Assembly (NCBI GenBank): GCA_017854255.1
Contig: JAFMIA010000014.1
Coordinates: 1-56,000, forward strand
Source: Pseudomonadales bacterium
GTDB taxonomy: Bacteria; Pseudomonadota; Gammaproteobacteria; Pseudomonadales; Azotimanducaceae
DNA length: 56,000 nt
Direction of reading: 5' to 3'
The notes below the pieces were generated by a model. The model was not told where the DNA came from. It did not search any database and saw only the letters and a list, made by a program, of their open reading frames with translations. Both the position numbers and the translations under genes were made by a program. This document shows positions 1 through 8,197 of this stretch, piece after piece. How positions within the stretch are numbered: position 1 is the first letter of the stretch; every line of letters begins with the position of its first letter.

Positions 1-481
1 TCAGCACGACACGCGTCAACACAACACAATACAACATAAACAGAGCCGCCAATCGCCTCTTGAAATGACTAGATCAGGATTTTTACGCGCGGTAATCGCC
101 AGTTATTGGGTAATTACCCCTATTTAATAACATAATAAATTAATATATTGGGGATATATTTTAAATTATGATTTATAAGAGAATTTATTAAAAATAAATT
201 TTAAAATAGATTAATAGTCATTAAATTATCAATTTAATGACTATTAAAAAAGTTGAAACCCTTAATTAATGCAAAATTATTCATATTAGCTGTTAATTAT
301 CCCTAAATTAATACAATCGACTCGGATTCCCACCTGCAACCAAGCGATTATCAAATCAGTTAGTCCGCCTAACACCGCCGCCAGACACTTTCGAAGATAA
401 CCGCGCGCGTTGAACGGTTGCTTTCAACCAACACACCCTTTAGCTTTCAACCTCTCGCACCGCTTAAGGACGATATGAATC
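1..481. other. AT-rich intergenic region upstream of the GltS-like gene
   Basis: No gene is visible here. Positions about 115-310 are extremely AT-rich compared with the rest of the window. The stretch contains a 12-bp palindrome GGGTAATTACCC at 108-119 and a much longer AT-rich inverted repeat at 211-247 (separate entry). Base composition returns to normal from about 310, roughly 170 bases before the first gene. It may hold a promoter and binding sites for nucleoid proteins that prefer AT-rich DNA, or be the remnant of acquired DNA; the sequence does not decide. Confidence 0.6.
211..247. repeat. 17-bp perfect inverted repeat with 3-nt loop
   Basis: The left arm 211-227 (TTAATAGTCATTAAATT) is the exact reverse complement of the right arm 231-247, separated by ATC. 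The arms are almost pure A/T and there is no T-run after the hairpin on the plus strand, so it is not a typical intrinsic terminator. It could be an operator, a cruciform-forming site or a remnant of a mobile element end. Confidence 0.75.
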
Positions 482-1861
482 ATGGCGCAAACCTTTCCAG
501 GCATCTTATCCTTTGCGTTTTTGGCGGCATTGCTCGTCTTTGGAACCCTGATCCGGGCCAATGTTCGGTTCTTCCAAATCAACCTGGTCCCAGCGAGCCT
601 AATTGGCGGCACCCTCGGCTTCGGCCTGATCGCCCTTGATTGGGCTATGGGGTTCAAAGCAGCCGACTTTACCGCTTTTGCGTTTCATTTTTTTACCCTC
701 AGCTTTATGTCTCTTGTGCTGACCAGCCGTGCTCAGCCCATTGCAGGGCAACAGCCTGTCGCGCTCGGCGGTTTGTGGCTATCGCTTATCTGGGTGATTT
801 GCCTCGTGTTACAGGCCCTTGTTGGACTCGCGGCCATCAGCGCCTACAACACCATCGCGTCAGAGCCCCTTTCCGGCTTTCTCGGTTTAATTGCCACACA
901 CGGCTTCACACAAGGCCCCGGCCAAGCTTTGGCCCTGGGGGATTTATGGACTACCGCCTATAACATTCAGCATGCGGTGGACTTTGGACTCATCTACGCA
1001 AGCCTTGGCTTTGTTGCCGCTTTTGCTGTGGGCGTCCCAATGGCGCGTTGGATTCTCAAAAAAAACTTGCACAGCGGAAGGGGCGGGTCGCTTGATCAGG
1101 ATTTCGAACGCGGACTCTACAGCGGGGACGCGGCCCCAGCTTCAGGCAAGCTCATCACCCATTCCGCGAATGTTGATTCATTCGCATTTCACATCGGTTT
1201 GCTCGGGTGCGCCTACCTCATCACCGATCAATACTTAAAGCTCGTTCACCCTTTCGTGGCCGGAACCCATTTTGAGAATATCTTTAGCTATAATCTTTTC
1301 TTTTTCCACGGGCTGATGATCTGCGTGGGGTTACGTGCGCTCTTGGACCGCTTCAATCTCGGCCAATTTGTGGATGACGAAACCCAAAAACGGATCACTG
1401 GGTCCTCGGTGGACCTCATGGTTACCGCAAGCCTTTTGAGCATCAACTTCGCGCTGTTGACCCAGTTCTGGCAACCCATCTTACTGGTCGCGAGCCTCGT
1501 AACCTTGGTGACCGCTGCACTGTGCTTTACCGCAGGACTGCGCCTCAAAACATTGGGCGCCGAGCGCGGCCTCACGATTTTCGGCTGCTGTTGCGGCTCA
1601 ACCGGCAGCGGCATTTTATTACTTCGTATTCTGGATCCCAACCTTGCGAGCTCTGTCGCGAAAGAATTGGCCTTCTTCAATATTGCGATTTTGTTCCTGA
1701 GCTTTCATATCCTGGCCATTATGGCGCCGATCCTACCCAGCATTCCCGTTATCTGGATCATCCTGATCTACCTCGCAACCGCAGGATTCGGTTTAATCCT
1801 GGTTCAGCTGCTCGGCTCGAAGATGAGCGGAGATTATTCTCAAAAACCTGAACCCAGATAA
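482..1861 (+). CDS. Sodium/glutamate symporter (GltS) family membrane protein
   Basis: A 459-residue, highly hydrophobic protein with about ten or more membrane segments. It resembles the GltS family of sodium-coupled glutamate carriers. The family's two glycine-rich re-entrant-loop regions are represented by HGFTQGPGQALALG at about 140-153 and by GCCCGSTGSG at about 368-377. The second loop is unusual in carrying three consecutive cysteines. The length is somewhat above the roughly 400 residues of E. coli GltS. The start ATG has AAGGA about 11 bases upstream (466-470). The gene stands alone: an AT-rich region lies before it and a convergent gene 16 bp after it. The substrate (glutamate or another anion) cannot be read from the sequence. 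Confidence 0.75.
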   Translation: MAQTFPGILSFAFLAALLVFGTLIRANVRFFQINLVPASLIGGTLGFGLIALDWAMGFKAADFTAFAFHFFTLSFMSLVLTSRAQPIAGQQPVALGGLWLSLIWVICLVLQALVGLAAISAYNTIASEPLSGFLGLIATHGFTQGPGQALALGDLWTTAYNIQHAVDFGLIYASLGFVAAFAVGVPMARWILKKNLHSGRGGSLDQDFERGLYSGDAAPASGKLITHSANVDSFAFHIGLLGCAYLITDQYLKLVHPFVAGTHFENIFSYNLFFFHGLMICVGLRALLDRFNLGQFVDDETQKRITGSSVDLMVTASLLSINFALLTQFWQPILLVASLVTLVTAALCFTAGLRLKTLGAERGLTIFGCCCGSTGSGILLLRILDPNLASSVAKELAFFNIAILFLSFHILAIMAPILPSIPVIWIILIYLATAGFGLILVQLLGSKMSGDYSQKPEPR

Positions 1862-1877
1862 TGACCGCGCAACCCAA

Positions 1878-2819
1878 TTAAAGATCAAACCGGTCACCGA
1901 TTCGGGCGATCTTAAACCCCAAGGCAAGTACCGATTGCGTTGCTTTCGAACCCGGGTCGAGCAACGGGTTTGTATGGTTCATATGCGTGAACACAACCCT
2001 TGAGCGCACAGGCCTGGGCAGTTGCTTTAACAGCGCTATCGATTCCAGAACCGTTGGGTGAGGGATCAAGGCAATATCGCGACCAGGTAACTCATCCCCG
2101 CTGAAAAACGTGGCATCGAGCAATGCGACATCAACCGTTTTAAGAACCGTGGCCAAGTCTTGATCCCACTTTTGCCACTTATCAATATCTGGCAAGTACA
2201 CTGCCCGCTTATTGGGCCCTTCAATCAAATAACCGACGGTTTCACTAAACTCATCTCGATGAGGCACTAACCAAGGCGTTATCTTCGCGGCCCCAATCAC
2301 AACAGGCGTATTGGCGGTTAACGGACGCACCGCAATATTTTGCGTCGATACCAATTGGCTCCAGGGTCCGTTTCGCGCAAGGAACGCCATCATCCTCGGC
2401 ATGGCATGCACTGGCACCGCGCGGGTGTTGGCAGCCTCTTTACCAAAATGCAGCAGTCCTGCGTAGTGACCCATATGGGCATGGGTTAACCAGACGCCGT
2501 CCAGGTCGCCCAAGGTTAAACCGGTCTCTGTCCAGAACTGATACAACTGGCGCGGCAAGGTCGGCGCCGCATCAAAAAGGTGAAATCGCCGGCCATCAAT
2601 TACCAGCGCCAGCATACTTGCGCCGGAGCCTAACTCGGGCTGTGCCCAGACCGGCAAGCACCGCGGCTCATAACAATTCACCTGCGGATAACCGGCATCT
2701 TGCGCGACCCCCAAAACATGCAGCACCACCTTCGAAGTGGCCGGTGGCGATAGCGCCGCATCTTCGCTGAACGCGGCCGAACTGACGGCAAACAAAACAA
2801 GCAGCAGTAAAACCTTCAT
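1878..2819 (-). CDS. Secreted PqqB-like MBL-fold hydrolase
   Basis: A 313-residue protein starting at MKVLLLL, with a signal peptide of about 19 residues (MKVLLLLVLFAVSSAAFSED), so it is probably periplasmic. I chose this ATG over an in-frame upstream start because the signal peptide begins here. The body matches PqqB, an MBL-fold protein: VLGVAQDAGYPQVNC at about 36-50, LFDAAPTLPRQL at about 81-92, and FTHMNHTNP near the C-terminus, which matches the PqqB pattern of His-x-Asn-x-Thr-Asn-Pro. Unlike most PqqB proteins it has a histidine-rich HAHMGH at 113-118, close to the metal-binding HxHxDH of MBL enzymes but with Gly for Asp. No other pqq gene is nearby, so a role in PQQ synthesis is not supported by context. 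It is more likely an exported hydrolase of unknown substrate. Confidence 0.75.
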   Translation of the reverse strand: MKVLLLLVLFAVSSAAFSEDAALSPPATSKVVLHVLGVAQDAGYPQVNCYEPRCLPVWAQPELGSGASMLALVIDGRRFHLFDAAPTLPRQLYQFWTETGLTLGDLDGVWLTHAHMGHYAGLLHFGKEAANTRAVPVHAMPRMMAFLARNGPWSQLVSTQNIAVRPLTANTPVVIGAAKITPWLVPHRDEFSETVGYLIEGPNKRAVYLPDIDKWQKWDQDLATVLKTVDVALLDATFFSGDELPGRDIALIPHPTVLESIALLKQLPRPVRSRVVFTHMNHTNPLLDPGSKATQSVLALGFKIARIGDRFDL

Positions 2820-3035
2820 AGACAGATCCTGGTTGACGCGATGACGCGCATTTTCACAGACCGCTTCCACGCCGAGTAAAGCAAACGAAGAATTTCAAGG
2901 ACGCAGACCTTCACCAAACCGGCGCTGGCGCTTGCAACCCCAGAGCGCGATTCGCGCCCGGACACCTGCTTTGATTGTGCAAAAGATTCCGTTCGGATAA
3001 CTTAAACAGAATTTTTGAGCAATTAGAAACCCAAC

Positions 3036-3935
3036 ATGAGTCAAATTATCAACTACGGATCCTGCTGCATTGATCACGTTTTTCAAATTCCGCATTTTGT
3101 TCGCGCAGGCGAAACCCTCAGCAGTACGGGTTACGCCATTTTCCCGGGCGGGAAAGGTCTCAATCAATCCATCGCAGTTGCCGAAGCCGGTTGCGCGGTC
3201 ACCCATGTTGGCGCAGTCGGTGAGGACGGACGGTGGCTTGCAGAGCTTATGACCGCACGCGGCGTGAACATCACCCACCTCGGCATTACCAATACACCAA
3301 CAGGTCAGGCGATTTTACAAATCGACCCGAGCGGAGAAAATGCCATTATCATCTTGGGTGGTGCCAATCTAGCGGCACACGAGCACCTCATTGATGCGGC
3401 GCTTAACGACGCAACTGGCGATGAGATCTTACTCATTCAAAACGAAACCAGCGGCAACGAAGCTGCTATTCGTCAGGCCAAAGCAAAAGGCTTGCAAGTT
3501 GCTTTCAACATGGCGCCGATGAACGCAAACGCCCGGGCCCTGCCCTTGGCGCTGATCGATTACTTTATTATTAACGAGACCGAAGGCGAGGCTTTAACGG
3601 GTAAAACCGAACCAAGCGAAATTTGCGATGCTGTCTTGGACCAATATCCCCATAGCGCGGTGGTCCTCACCTTAGGTCCAGCGGGCGTTCTGTTCCGAAC
3701 CGCTGAACGCAATCTGTCGCAACCTGCCTATCCGGTTGAGACCGTTGACACCACTGGCGCGGGTGACACCTTCACCGGATATTTTCTCGCAACCTTGATG
3801 AAGACACAGCAGGTCGAGCTGGCGCTGCAGACGGCTGCCGCCGCGGCGGCACTTTCGGTGACCCAACCGGGCGCCGCAACCTCAATTCCGACATTACACG
3901 ACGTCAATCAATTCCTGGCGACGCGCGCGTCCTAG
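3036..3935 (+). CDS. rbsK: PfkB-family sugar kinase, ribokinase-like
   Basis: A 299-residue cytoplasmic kinase of the PfkB/ribokinase family, which phosphorylates ribose or a related sugar or nucleoside with ATP. The family's two signatures are present: GGKGLNQS at 38-45 and DTTGAGDTFTGYF at about 237-249, with the catalytic base Asp in GAGD. NETEGEALTGK and GAATSIP also follow the E. coli RbsK pattern. The length matches the family (about 300). There is no rbs transporter next to it. It is divergent from the PqqB-like gene with 216 bp between, and no strong ribosome binding site is seen. Substrate specificity is inferred; ribose is the most likely but other sugars are possible. Confidence 0.8.
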   Translation: MSQIINYGSCCIDHVFQIPHFVRAGETLSSTGYAIFPGGKGLNQSIAVAEAGCAVTHVGAVGEDGRWLAELMTARGVNITHLGITNTPTGQAILQIDPSGENAIIILGGANLAAHEHLIDAALNDATGDEILLIQNETSGNEAAIRQAKAKGLQVAFNMAPMNANARALPLALIDYFIINETEGEALTGKTEPSEICDAVLDQYPHSAVVLTLGPAGVLFRTAERNLSQPAYPVETVDTTGAGDTFTGYFLATLMKTQQVELALQTAAAAAALSVTQPGAATSIPTLHDVNQFLATRAS

Positions 3936-4354
3936 AGACCCCGTAAGGATTGGTGTTTGTACCGGTAGACCTTTTAATCATGGGATGCCATGAACACGGC
4001 CACTCGGGGCTTACGCCGATACCCCGCATTGGTTCCCCAACTCACGGGCTTTAATTGCGCTGGACCTCTCCAACCGGTCGGCGCGATTTAACCCTAAAGC
4101 CTGCAAAAACAGAAAAGAATATTGTGAAGATAACAAAAGAAGATAAGAAGATAAGAAGATAAGAAGATTTTAAACTCAGAATTTCCAGCATCGATCCGGA
4201 CTCGGCACCCCACCCTACAGCCGCCTGCTCCGATCAGATTCAGATGAAACCGTGACCGTGTCCTGAACACGTTCTAACCACGTGCGGACAAACGGACGCG
4301 GATTAAATAACCAAGACAAGGCCCGCAATCGGGGCTCGGACAAAACGGCCTTAT
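3936..4354. other. Intergenic region with octamer repeats
   Basis: About 420 bases with no convincing gene on either strand; the short open frames here lack ribosome binding sites and recognisable protein features. It contains the tandem octamer repeat described separately. This gap lies just upstream of the PdsR/PdsS genes, a position where related systems often carry their sortase and target genes. Confidence 0.5.
4137..4168. repeat. Tandem repeat, 4 x AAGAAGAT
   Basis: Four exact head-to-tail copies of the octamer AAGAAGAT run from 4137 to 4168, preceded by the related sequence GAAGATAAC. The stretch is purine-rich on the plus strand. Such simple repeats can change copy number by slippage. 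No gene or obvious promoter overlaps it, so a regulatory effect is only a possibility. Confidence 0.9.
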
Positions 4355-4540
4355 TTAAGCCTCAGCCCTTGTCCAACCCAGCGCCGCGTCAACCGCTTCT
4401 GCTGGCCAATTTTTTGGTGGCAGTGCGGTCGCTCGAATCGTGCTCGCATGCAGAAAGCCAGCGTCAAAGGGAACGCAGGAACCCTGGGTCACGAATTGCG
4501 CGAACTCTGGCTCGTCAGGCATTGGTAAGAACACTTTCAT
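4355..4540 (-). CDS. Small hypothetical protein, 61 residues
   Basis: A 61-residue frame beginning MKVFLPMPDEPEFAQF. I do not recognise the family. It is supported as a real gene by a good ribosome binding site (GAGAGGAAG about 6 bases before the ATG, reading the minus strand) and by a balanced, soluble-protein composition with three prolines in the first ten or so residues and three tryptophan/phenylalanine clusters. It is divergent from pdsR. It could instead be the surviving N-terminus of a longer, degraded gene, because nothing recognisable follows its stop. Confidence 0.45.
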   Translation of the reverse strand: MKVFLPMPDEPEFAQFVTQGSCVPFDAGFLHASTIRATALPPKNWPAEAVDAALGWTRAEA

Positions 4541-4644
4541 AATGACTTCCTCTCACAGTTGCCTTTATTTAAACCAAACTCATCGGAGTCAGCAGGAAGG
4601 AATGATGAATATTCGAGGTAAAACCCTGTAGAACCGATGGAGCC

Positions 4645-4653
4645 TGCTATAAA
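4645..4653 (+). promoter_or_regulatory. Possible extended -10 promoter of pdsR-pdsS
   Basis: TGCTATAAA matches an extended -10 element (TG-n-TATAAA) and would start transcription near 4660, about 85 bases before the chosen pdsR start. No good -35 hexamer is present at 16-18 bp, which is tolerable for extended -10 promoters. Confidence 0.35.
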
Positions 4654-4746
4654 ATCGGCCTCTGATGCGGAAAGTAGCCCTTCCACACTACCCGCGAGCG
4701 AATGAATGCTTTAACTTTATCAACACCTAGCGTGAGGACGACTGAT

Positions 4747-5445
4747 ATGGCAAAAAAGATCGTGATCGTCGAGGACGACATCGACCAAAGAAATAACTAT
4801 ATCGATGCGATCAGCAAGAAGGGATATCAAGTTCGCGGCTTTTCAAGTCGGGCTGAAGCACTGCTCGGCTTCGACAGCGAACTCCCCGATCTTGTCATTT
4901 TAGATATCATTCTTGGCGATGAAGTTGATGCCGGATTCGAGATCTGTCGAGATCTTTTGGCCCGGTCTCCGAACCTACCGGTCATCTTCCTAACCGAACG
5001 TATTGCAGAAATCGATAAAATTAGCGGTCTGCGCTTGGGCGCCTGGGATTATTTACCCAAACCAATTTCATTGGATTACCTTTCAGAAAAAATTAGCTCC
5101 CTGCTCCGGATTCATGAAGTCCGAAACCTTGCAACTCAAGGCACCGCGGAAGCCAAAATAGTCGGCGACATGTCGATCGACCAAGACGCTTTACTGGTCT
5201 CATGGAAAAATCATCCCATTAATTTATCCGGAACCGAGTTTAGAATGCTGGCAAAACTCGTTCGCGTACCCGGTCATGCGGTCTCTTACGACACCCTAAT
5301 GAATGCGACCATGCAGTCCTTGGTGACCAACAATACGATCAATACCCACATGCGTAATATTCGCAAGAAATTCGAAACCATCGATCCCGATTTTAAGTGC
5401 ATCAAGAGTGAGTATGGCTTTGGATACCGGTGGTCGACGCAATAA
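4747..5445 (+). CDS. pdsR: Response regulator PdsR (dedicated sortase system type)
   Basis: A 232-residue OmpR-type response regulator. The receiver domain has acidic D10/D11, phospho-acceptor D53 (ILDI), T83 and K105 (LPKP). The C-terminal half is a winged-helix DNA-binding domain ending in a YGFGYRW signature. The sequence LGDEVDAGFEICRDLLARS and the following block closely follow the family described as the proteobacterial dedicated sortase system response regulator (TIGR03787). I start at MAKK, which has GTGAGGA 8 bases upstream; an in-frame ATG at 4702 would add 15 unusual residues. The histidine kinase follows after 3 bp, so the two are co-translated. The family normally sits beside a sortase and an LPXTG protein, which are missing here. 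Confidence 0.85.
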   Translation: MAKKIVIVEDDIDQRNNYIDAISKKGYQVRGFSSRAEALLGFDSELPDLVILDIILGDEVDAGFEICRDLLARSPNLPVIFLTERIAEIDKISGLRLGAWDYLPKPISLDYLSEKISSLLRIHEVRNLATQGTAEAKIVGDMSIDQDALLVSWKNHPINLSGTEFRMLAKLVRVPGHAVSYDTLMNATMQSLVTNNTINTHMRNIRKKFETIDPDFKCIKSEYGFGYRWSTQ

Positions 5446-5448
5446 CAC

Positions 5449-7617
5449 ATGGGCACCTTGACCTATAAGGGCCCAAAGCTGGGAACCAAGCTTTTTATTC
5501 TGACCAGTTTTATTTTGGTGGTCATCCCCTGGTTCAGCTATCTCTACCTAAGCGAAATGGAAGAGATCCTGATTGATAGCCAAGCCAATGCCCAACTACT
5601 CACGGCAGAGGGGATTTCAACGCTTTTAAATGGTCGATCCGATCTTTTTGACGAGCTACCGATCAGTCCGGATGGCTACGAAAAACTCTATGCGCACCCC
5701 CTCGAGAAACCGATTCGAATCGATGGCAAGAATTCAGACTGGGAGGATGTCCTGGATTTTAATGTTGGCTTTGGACAAGCGCCATCGCTTAACGCCAATG
5801 ATCCAGAAGCCTTAAACCAATTTTACCTCGTGTTGGGCGAACACAAAGGACAGGTTTATGCCTTAGTACAAGTCCTAGACGATCAAATGATTTATCGTGA
5901 CAACGATATTCTAAGACTCGATTTATCTGACCATATCCGAGTGACCTACACCGATCAGGCCGGCCAAACACAGCAACTGGTGATCACGGCAACCGAAGAA
6001 GGCATCACAACCGCCTATCGAGTCGACCGAAACTGGCGCTATGCCCTTGATGGCGAGGCCGATAATCGGGTCCCGGGCGTCCTGCTGAAGACCGAAAATG
6101 GCTATGCTTTAGAGTTCCGGATTCCGCTTGAGCTGCTCGGACCAACGCGCAACTTTGGCCTTGCGGTCGTTGATGTCGACAACGACTCAACCCGTGCGAT
6201 CGAGTCCATCACCGGCACCTTACCATCAGGCGAGCGCGAGGCCTTCGGACTGGTTTTGCTCAAGACACCAGAGGTCTTAAGAATTATTGAGGGCCTCGGA
6301 TACTCAGGCGCCAACATTCAAGTGATCGATTCCCAAAGCCGCATTCGAGCCGAGGTCGGCAGCTATCACTCTGATGACGCAGTGCCCGCCGACGCGTCGA
6401 GCAGCGCAGGCTTTGGGCTCACCGCGATCAGCGCCTGGCTATTAGACCCATTTTACACTTTGGTCGAACGGACGCTGAGTACAACCCGCGTCGGCCAAGA
6501 GGACAATATCATTACAGCGGCCCTCGCCGGCGAGCCAACCGTTGCTTATTTTATTTCGCCCATGGACGGTGAAATAATCGTCGCGGCGCACCCCATTATT
6601 GACGAGGGCGCAATATTAGGCGTGGTTGTATTAAAACAAACCACCGATCGAATTCTCAATCTCCGCCGGGATGCGCTCAAGCGGATCGTGAATTTTTCCG
6701 TCATCTCGGTGATCATTTTCGCCGGGATCATCCTGCTTTTTTCAGCCCGGTTAGCGCGCAGAATTCGCAGATTGGGTAACGAAGCCACCGGCGTGATCGA
6801 CCGACACGGTCGACTGACCTCGCCCCGATTAACCTCCGAGACCAACTCTGGCGACGAGCTCGGTGATTTGGCCCGCGGGATCTCAAACATGCTCACAAGG
6901 CTCCATCAGCACAATCAATTTCTCGAAAACATGCCACGAACGCTTCGCCATGAAATCAACAACCCACTCAACACGCTGTCAACATCGCTTGATAACTTAG
7001 CGACTGAACAAACACCCGAGGGTCGGCAAAAGTACCTAGACAGCGCACGACGCGGCCTCAATCGCATTGGGTTAATCGTTCAGAATCTTGCCGATGCCGC
7101 AAACCTTGAAGAAGCACTCATTGGCGATGACCTTGAATGCATTGACCTCAAACTGCTCCTGCAATCCTATGTGAGCAACTGCAAGATGACGCAACCTGGC
7201 CGGGCATTCACCCTCAACGCGCCAGATGAGCCCCTGTTTGCTTGGATATGTGATTATCGAATTGAGCAGCTCCTCGACAAACTCATCGACAACGCAGTCG
7301 ACTTTTCGGAGGTCGGTAGCACTATCTGCGTCGATCTAAAGGCCGTCGGCACGGACCTAAACCTCGACATCACGAATGTCGGCCCAGGTATTCCAGAGAA
7401 TTTGCTCACCAGTATTTTTGATTCAATGGTAACCGCCAGAGCAAACAATCCTGACAACCGCCTGCATTTCGGGATTGGCCTTTATGTTGTCCGGGTCATC
7501 GCCGACCACCATCAGGGTTCTGTCCACATTAACAATCTAGCGGACCCCTCTGGGGTTCGCGTTGGCGTCACCCTCCCGAGAGCTGCGCCGCCTGCAAACC
7601 AAACCTTGGCGCTTTAA
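5449..7617 (+). CDS. pdsS: Sensor histidine kinase PdsS (dedicated sortase system type)
   Basis: A 722-residue inner-membrane kinase, partner of PdsR. Order of parts: membrane segment at about 12-31; a large periplasmic region whose first part (IRIDGKNSDWEDV, about 85-97 onward) looks like a carbohydrate-binding CBM9/DOMON-type beta domain; second membrane segment at about 405-428; HAMP linker; HisKA with H501 in LRHEINNPLN; then the ATPase domain with N-box near 606-619 (LLDKLIDNAVDFS), G1 NVGPGIP and G2 FGIGLYVV. The architecture fits TIGR03785, the kinase of marine proteobacterial sortase systems. The sugar-binding-like sensor suggests it monitors the envelope. It ends on a TTAA shared with the convergent gene. 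Confidence 0.83.
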   Translation: MGTLTYKGPKLGTKLFILTSFILVVIPWFSYLYLSEMEEILIDSQANAQLLTAEGISTLLNGRSDLFDELPISPDGYEKLYAHPLEKPIRIDGKNSDWEDVLDFNVGFGQAPSLNANDPEALNQFYLVLGEHKGQVYALVQVLDDQMIYRDNDILRLDLSDHIRVTYTDQAGQTQQLVITATEEGITTAYRVDRNWRYALDGEADNRVPGVLLKTENGYALEFRIPLELLGPTRNFGLAVVDVDNDSTRAIESITGTLPSGEREAFGLVLLKTPEVLRIIEGLGYSGANIQVIDSQSRIRAEVGSYHSDDAVPADASSSAGFGLTAISAWLLDPFYTLVERTLSTTRVGQEDNIITAALAGEPTVAYFISPMDGEIIVAAHPIIDEGAILGVVVLKQTTDRILNLRRDALKRIVNFSVISVIIFAGIILLFSARLARRIRRLGNEATGVIDRHGRLTSPRLTSETNSGDELGDLARGISNMLTRLHQHNQFLENMPRTLRHEINNPLNTLSTSLDNLATEQTPEGRQKYLDSARRGLNRIGLIVQNLADAANLEEALIGDDLECIDLKLLLQSYVSNCKMTQPGRAFTLNAPDEPLFAWICDYRIEQLLDKLIDNAVDFSEVGSTICVDLKAVGTDLNLDITNVGPGIPENLLTSIFDSMVTARANNPDNRLHFGIGLYVVRVIADHHQGSVHINNLADPSGVRVGVTLPRAAPPANQTLAL

Positions 7618-8126
7618 TTCACGACTTTAAGATTTTGTTGCACGAGCGGGTCAACTGGCGCTTGAATTCGCCAATCGGCTTTCGACGCTGCCGAATGCAA
7701 GATTGCCGTAATCGATACCGCGATTTCATGATTGAAGGTTAAATTAAGGCCCTCACCCGCCTTCGGCAATAGCGATACGTGAAGCTGATCTTCTTTGATT
7801 CGGTAGGTCAGTTTGTAGGCAAGTTGGTATGCTTGCGGCGTACTGACTTCAGGGTCACTGGCAGCTGCAAAGGGCGTCTCAAAATTTGCCCGATCCAAGG
7901 CTTGACGCTCTTTATAATCCTGAACATCCTGCCGATCCGAGGCAGACGCAAGGGTTCCCACATCAGGATCCGCAGCGGCGTATTGCCCGAGCGCCTTCAA
8001 CAATAGCTGTAAATACCGCCGCGTGAGTAAGATGCCGTGGGCTTGCGCTTCATCTGTGCCCACACGTAGCAACAACCGATCTTCCTCGGCATCGTATTTT
8101 GCTTGTATTTGCCGAATCGAGGCCAT
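7614..8126 (-). CDS. Conserved hypothetical protein in the SahR/ahcY locus
   Basis: A 170-residue soluble protein with no named domain that I recognise. The N-terminal block (IQAKYDAEEDRLLLRV, then LLTRRYLQLLL) resembles a small family of uncharacterised proteobacterial proteins. The start is the ATG at 8126 with AAGGAG about 10 bases upstream; an in-frame TTG two codons earlier is too close to that site. It is divergent from the SahR-type regulator, and a perfect TATCAA-N6-TTGATA palindrome (8147-8164) lies 20 bases before its start, so it is probably controlled by that regulator and connected with methyl metabolism. The last codon is part of the TTAA shared with pdsS. Confidence 0.7.
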   Translation of the reverse strand: MASIRQIQAKYDAEEDRLLLRVGTDEAQAHGILLTRRYLQLLLKALGQYAAADPDVGTLASASDRQDVQDYKERQALDRANFETPFAAASDPEVSTPQAYQLAYKLTYRIKEDQLHVSLLPKAGEGLNLTFNHEIAVSITAILHSAASKADWRIQAPVDPLVQQNLKVVN

Positions 8127-8146
8127 AATCAATCGGCTCCTTCTTT

Positions 8147-8164
8147 TATCAATTTATTTTGATA
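8147..8164. promoter_or_regulatory. Putative SahR operator 1 (perfect palindrome)
   Basis: TATCAA-TTTATT-TTGATA is a perfect inverted repeat with a 6-bp spacer. It lies just upstream of the ribosome binding site of the minus-strand hypothetical gene, where bound protein would block its transcription. A near-identical site lies 50 bp away centre to centre. Confidence 0.65.
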
Positions 8165-8169
8165 TTTAA

Positions 8170-8197
8170 TTGCACTCTGCGTTGTTTTGAGTACTAT
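8170..8197 (+). promoter_or_regulatory. Possible promoter of the SahR-type gene
   Basis: TTGCAC (8170-8175) and TACTAT (8192-8197) are separated by 16 bp and point toward the regulator gene. Match to consensus is only moderate. The -10 element overlaps operator 2, as expected for an autorepressed gene. Confidence 0.35.

Noticed and set aside
4137-4168. CRISPR array or telomere-like repeat
   Set aside because: Units are only 8 bp, contiguous and without spacers.
4602-4631. Short leader peptide MMNIRGKTL before pdsR
   Set aside because: The ribosome binding site is too close to the first ATG and the frame is only nine codons; no attenuator structure is seen.
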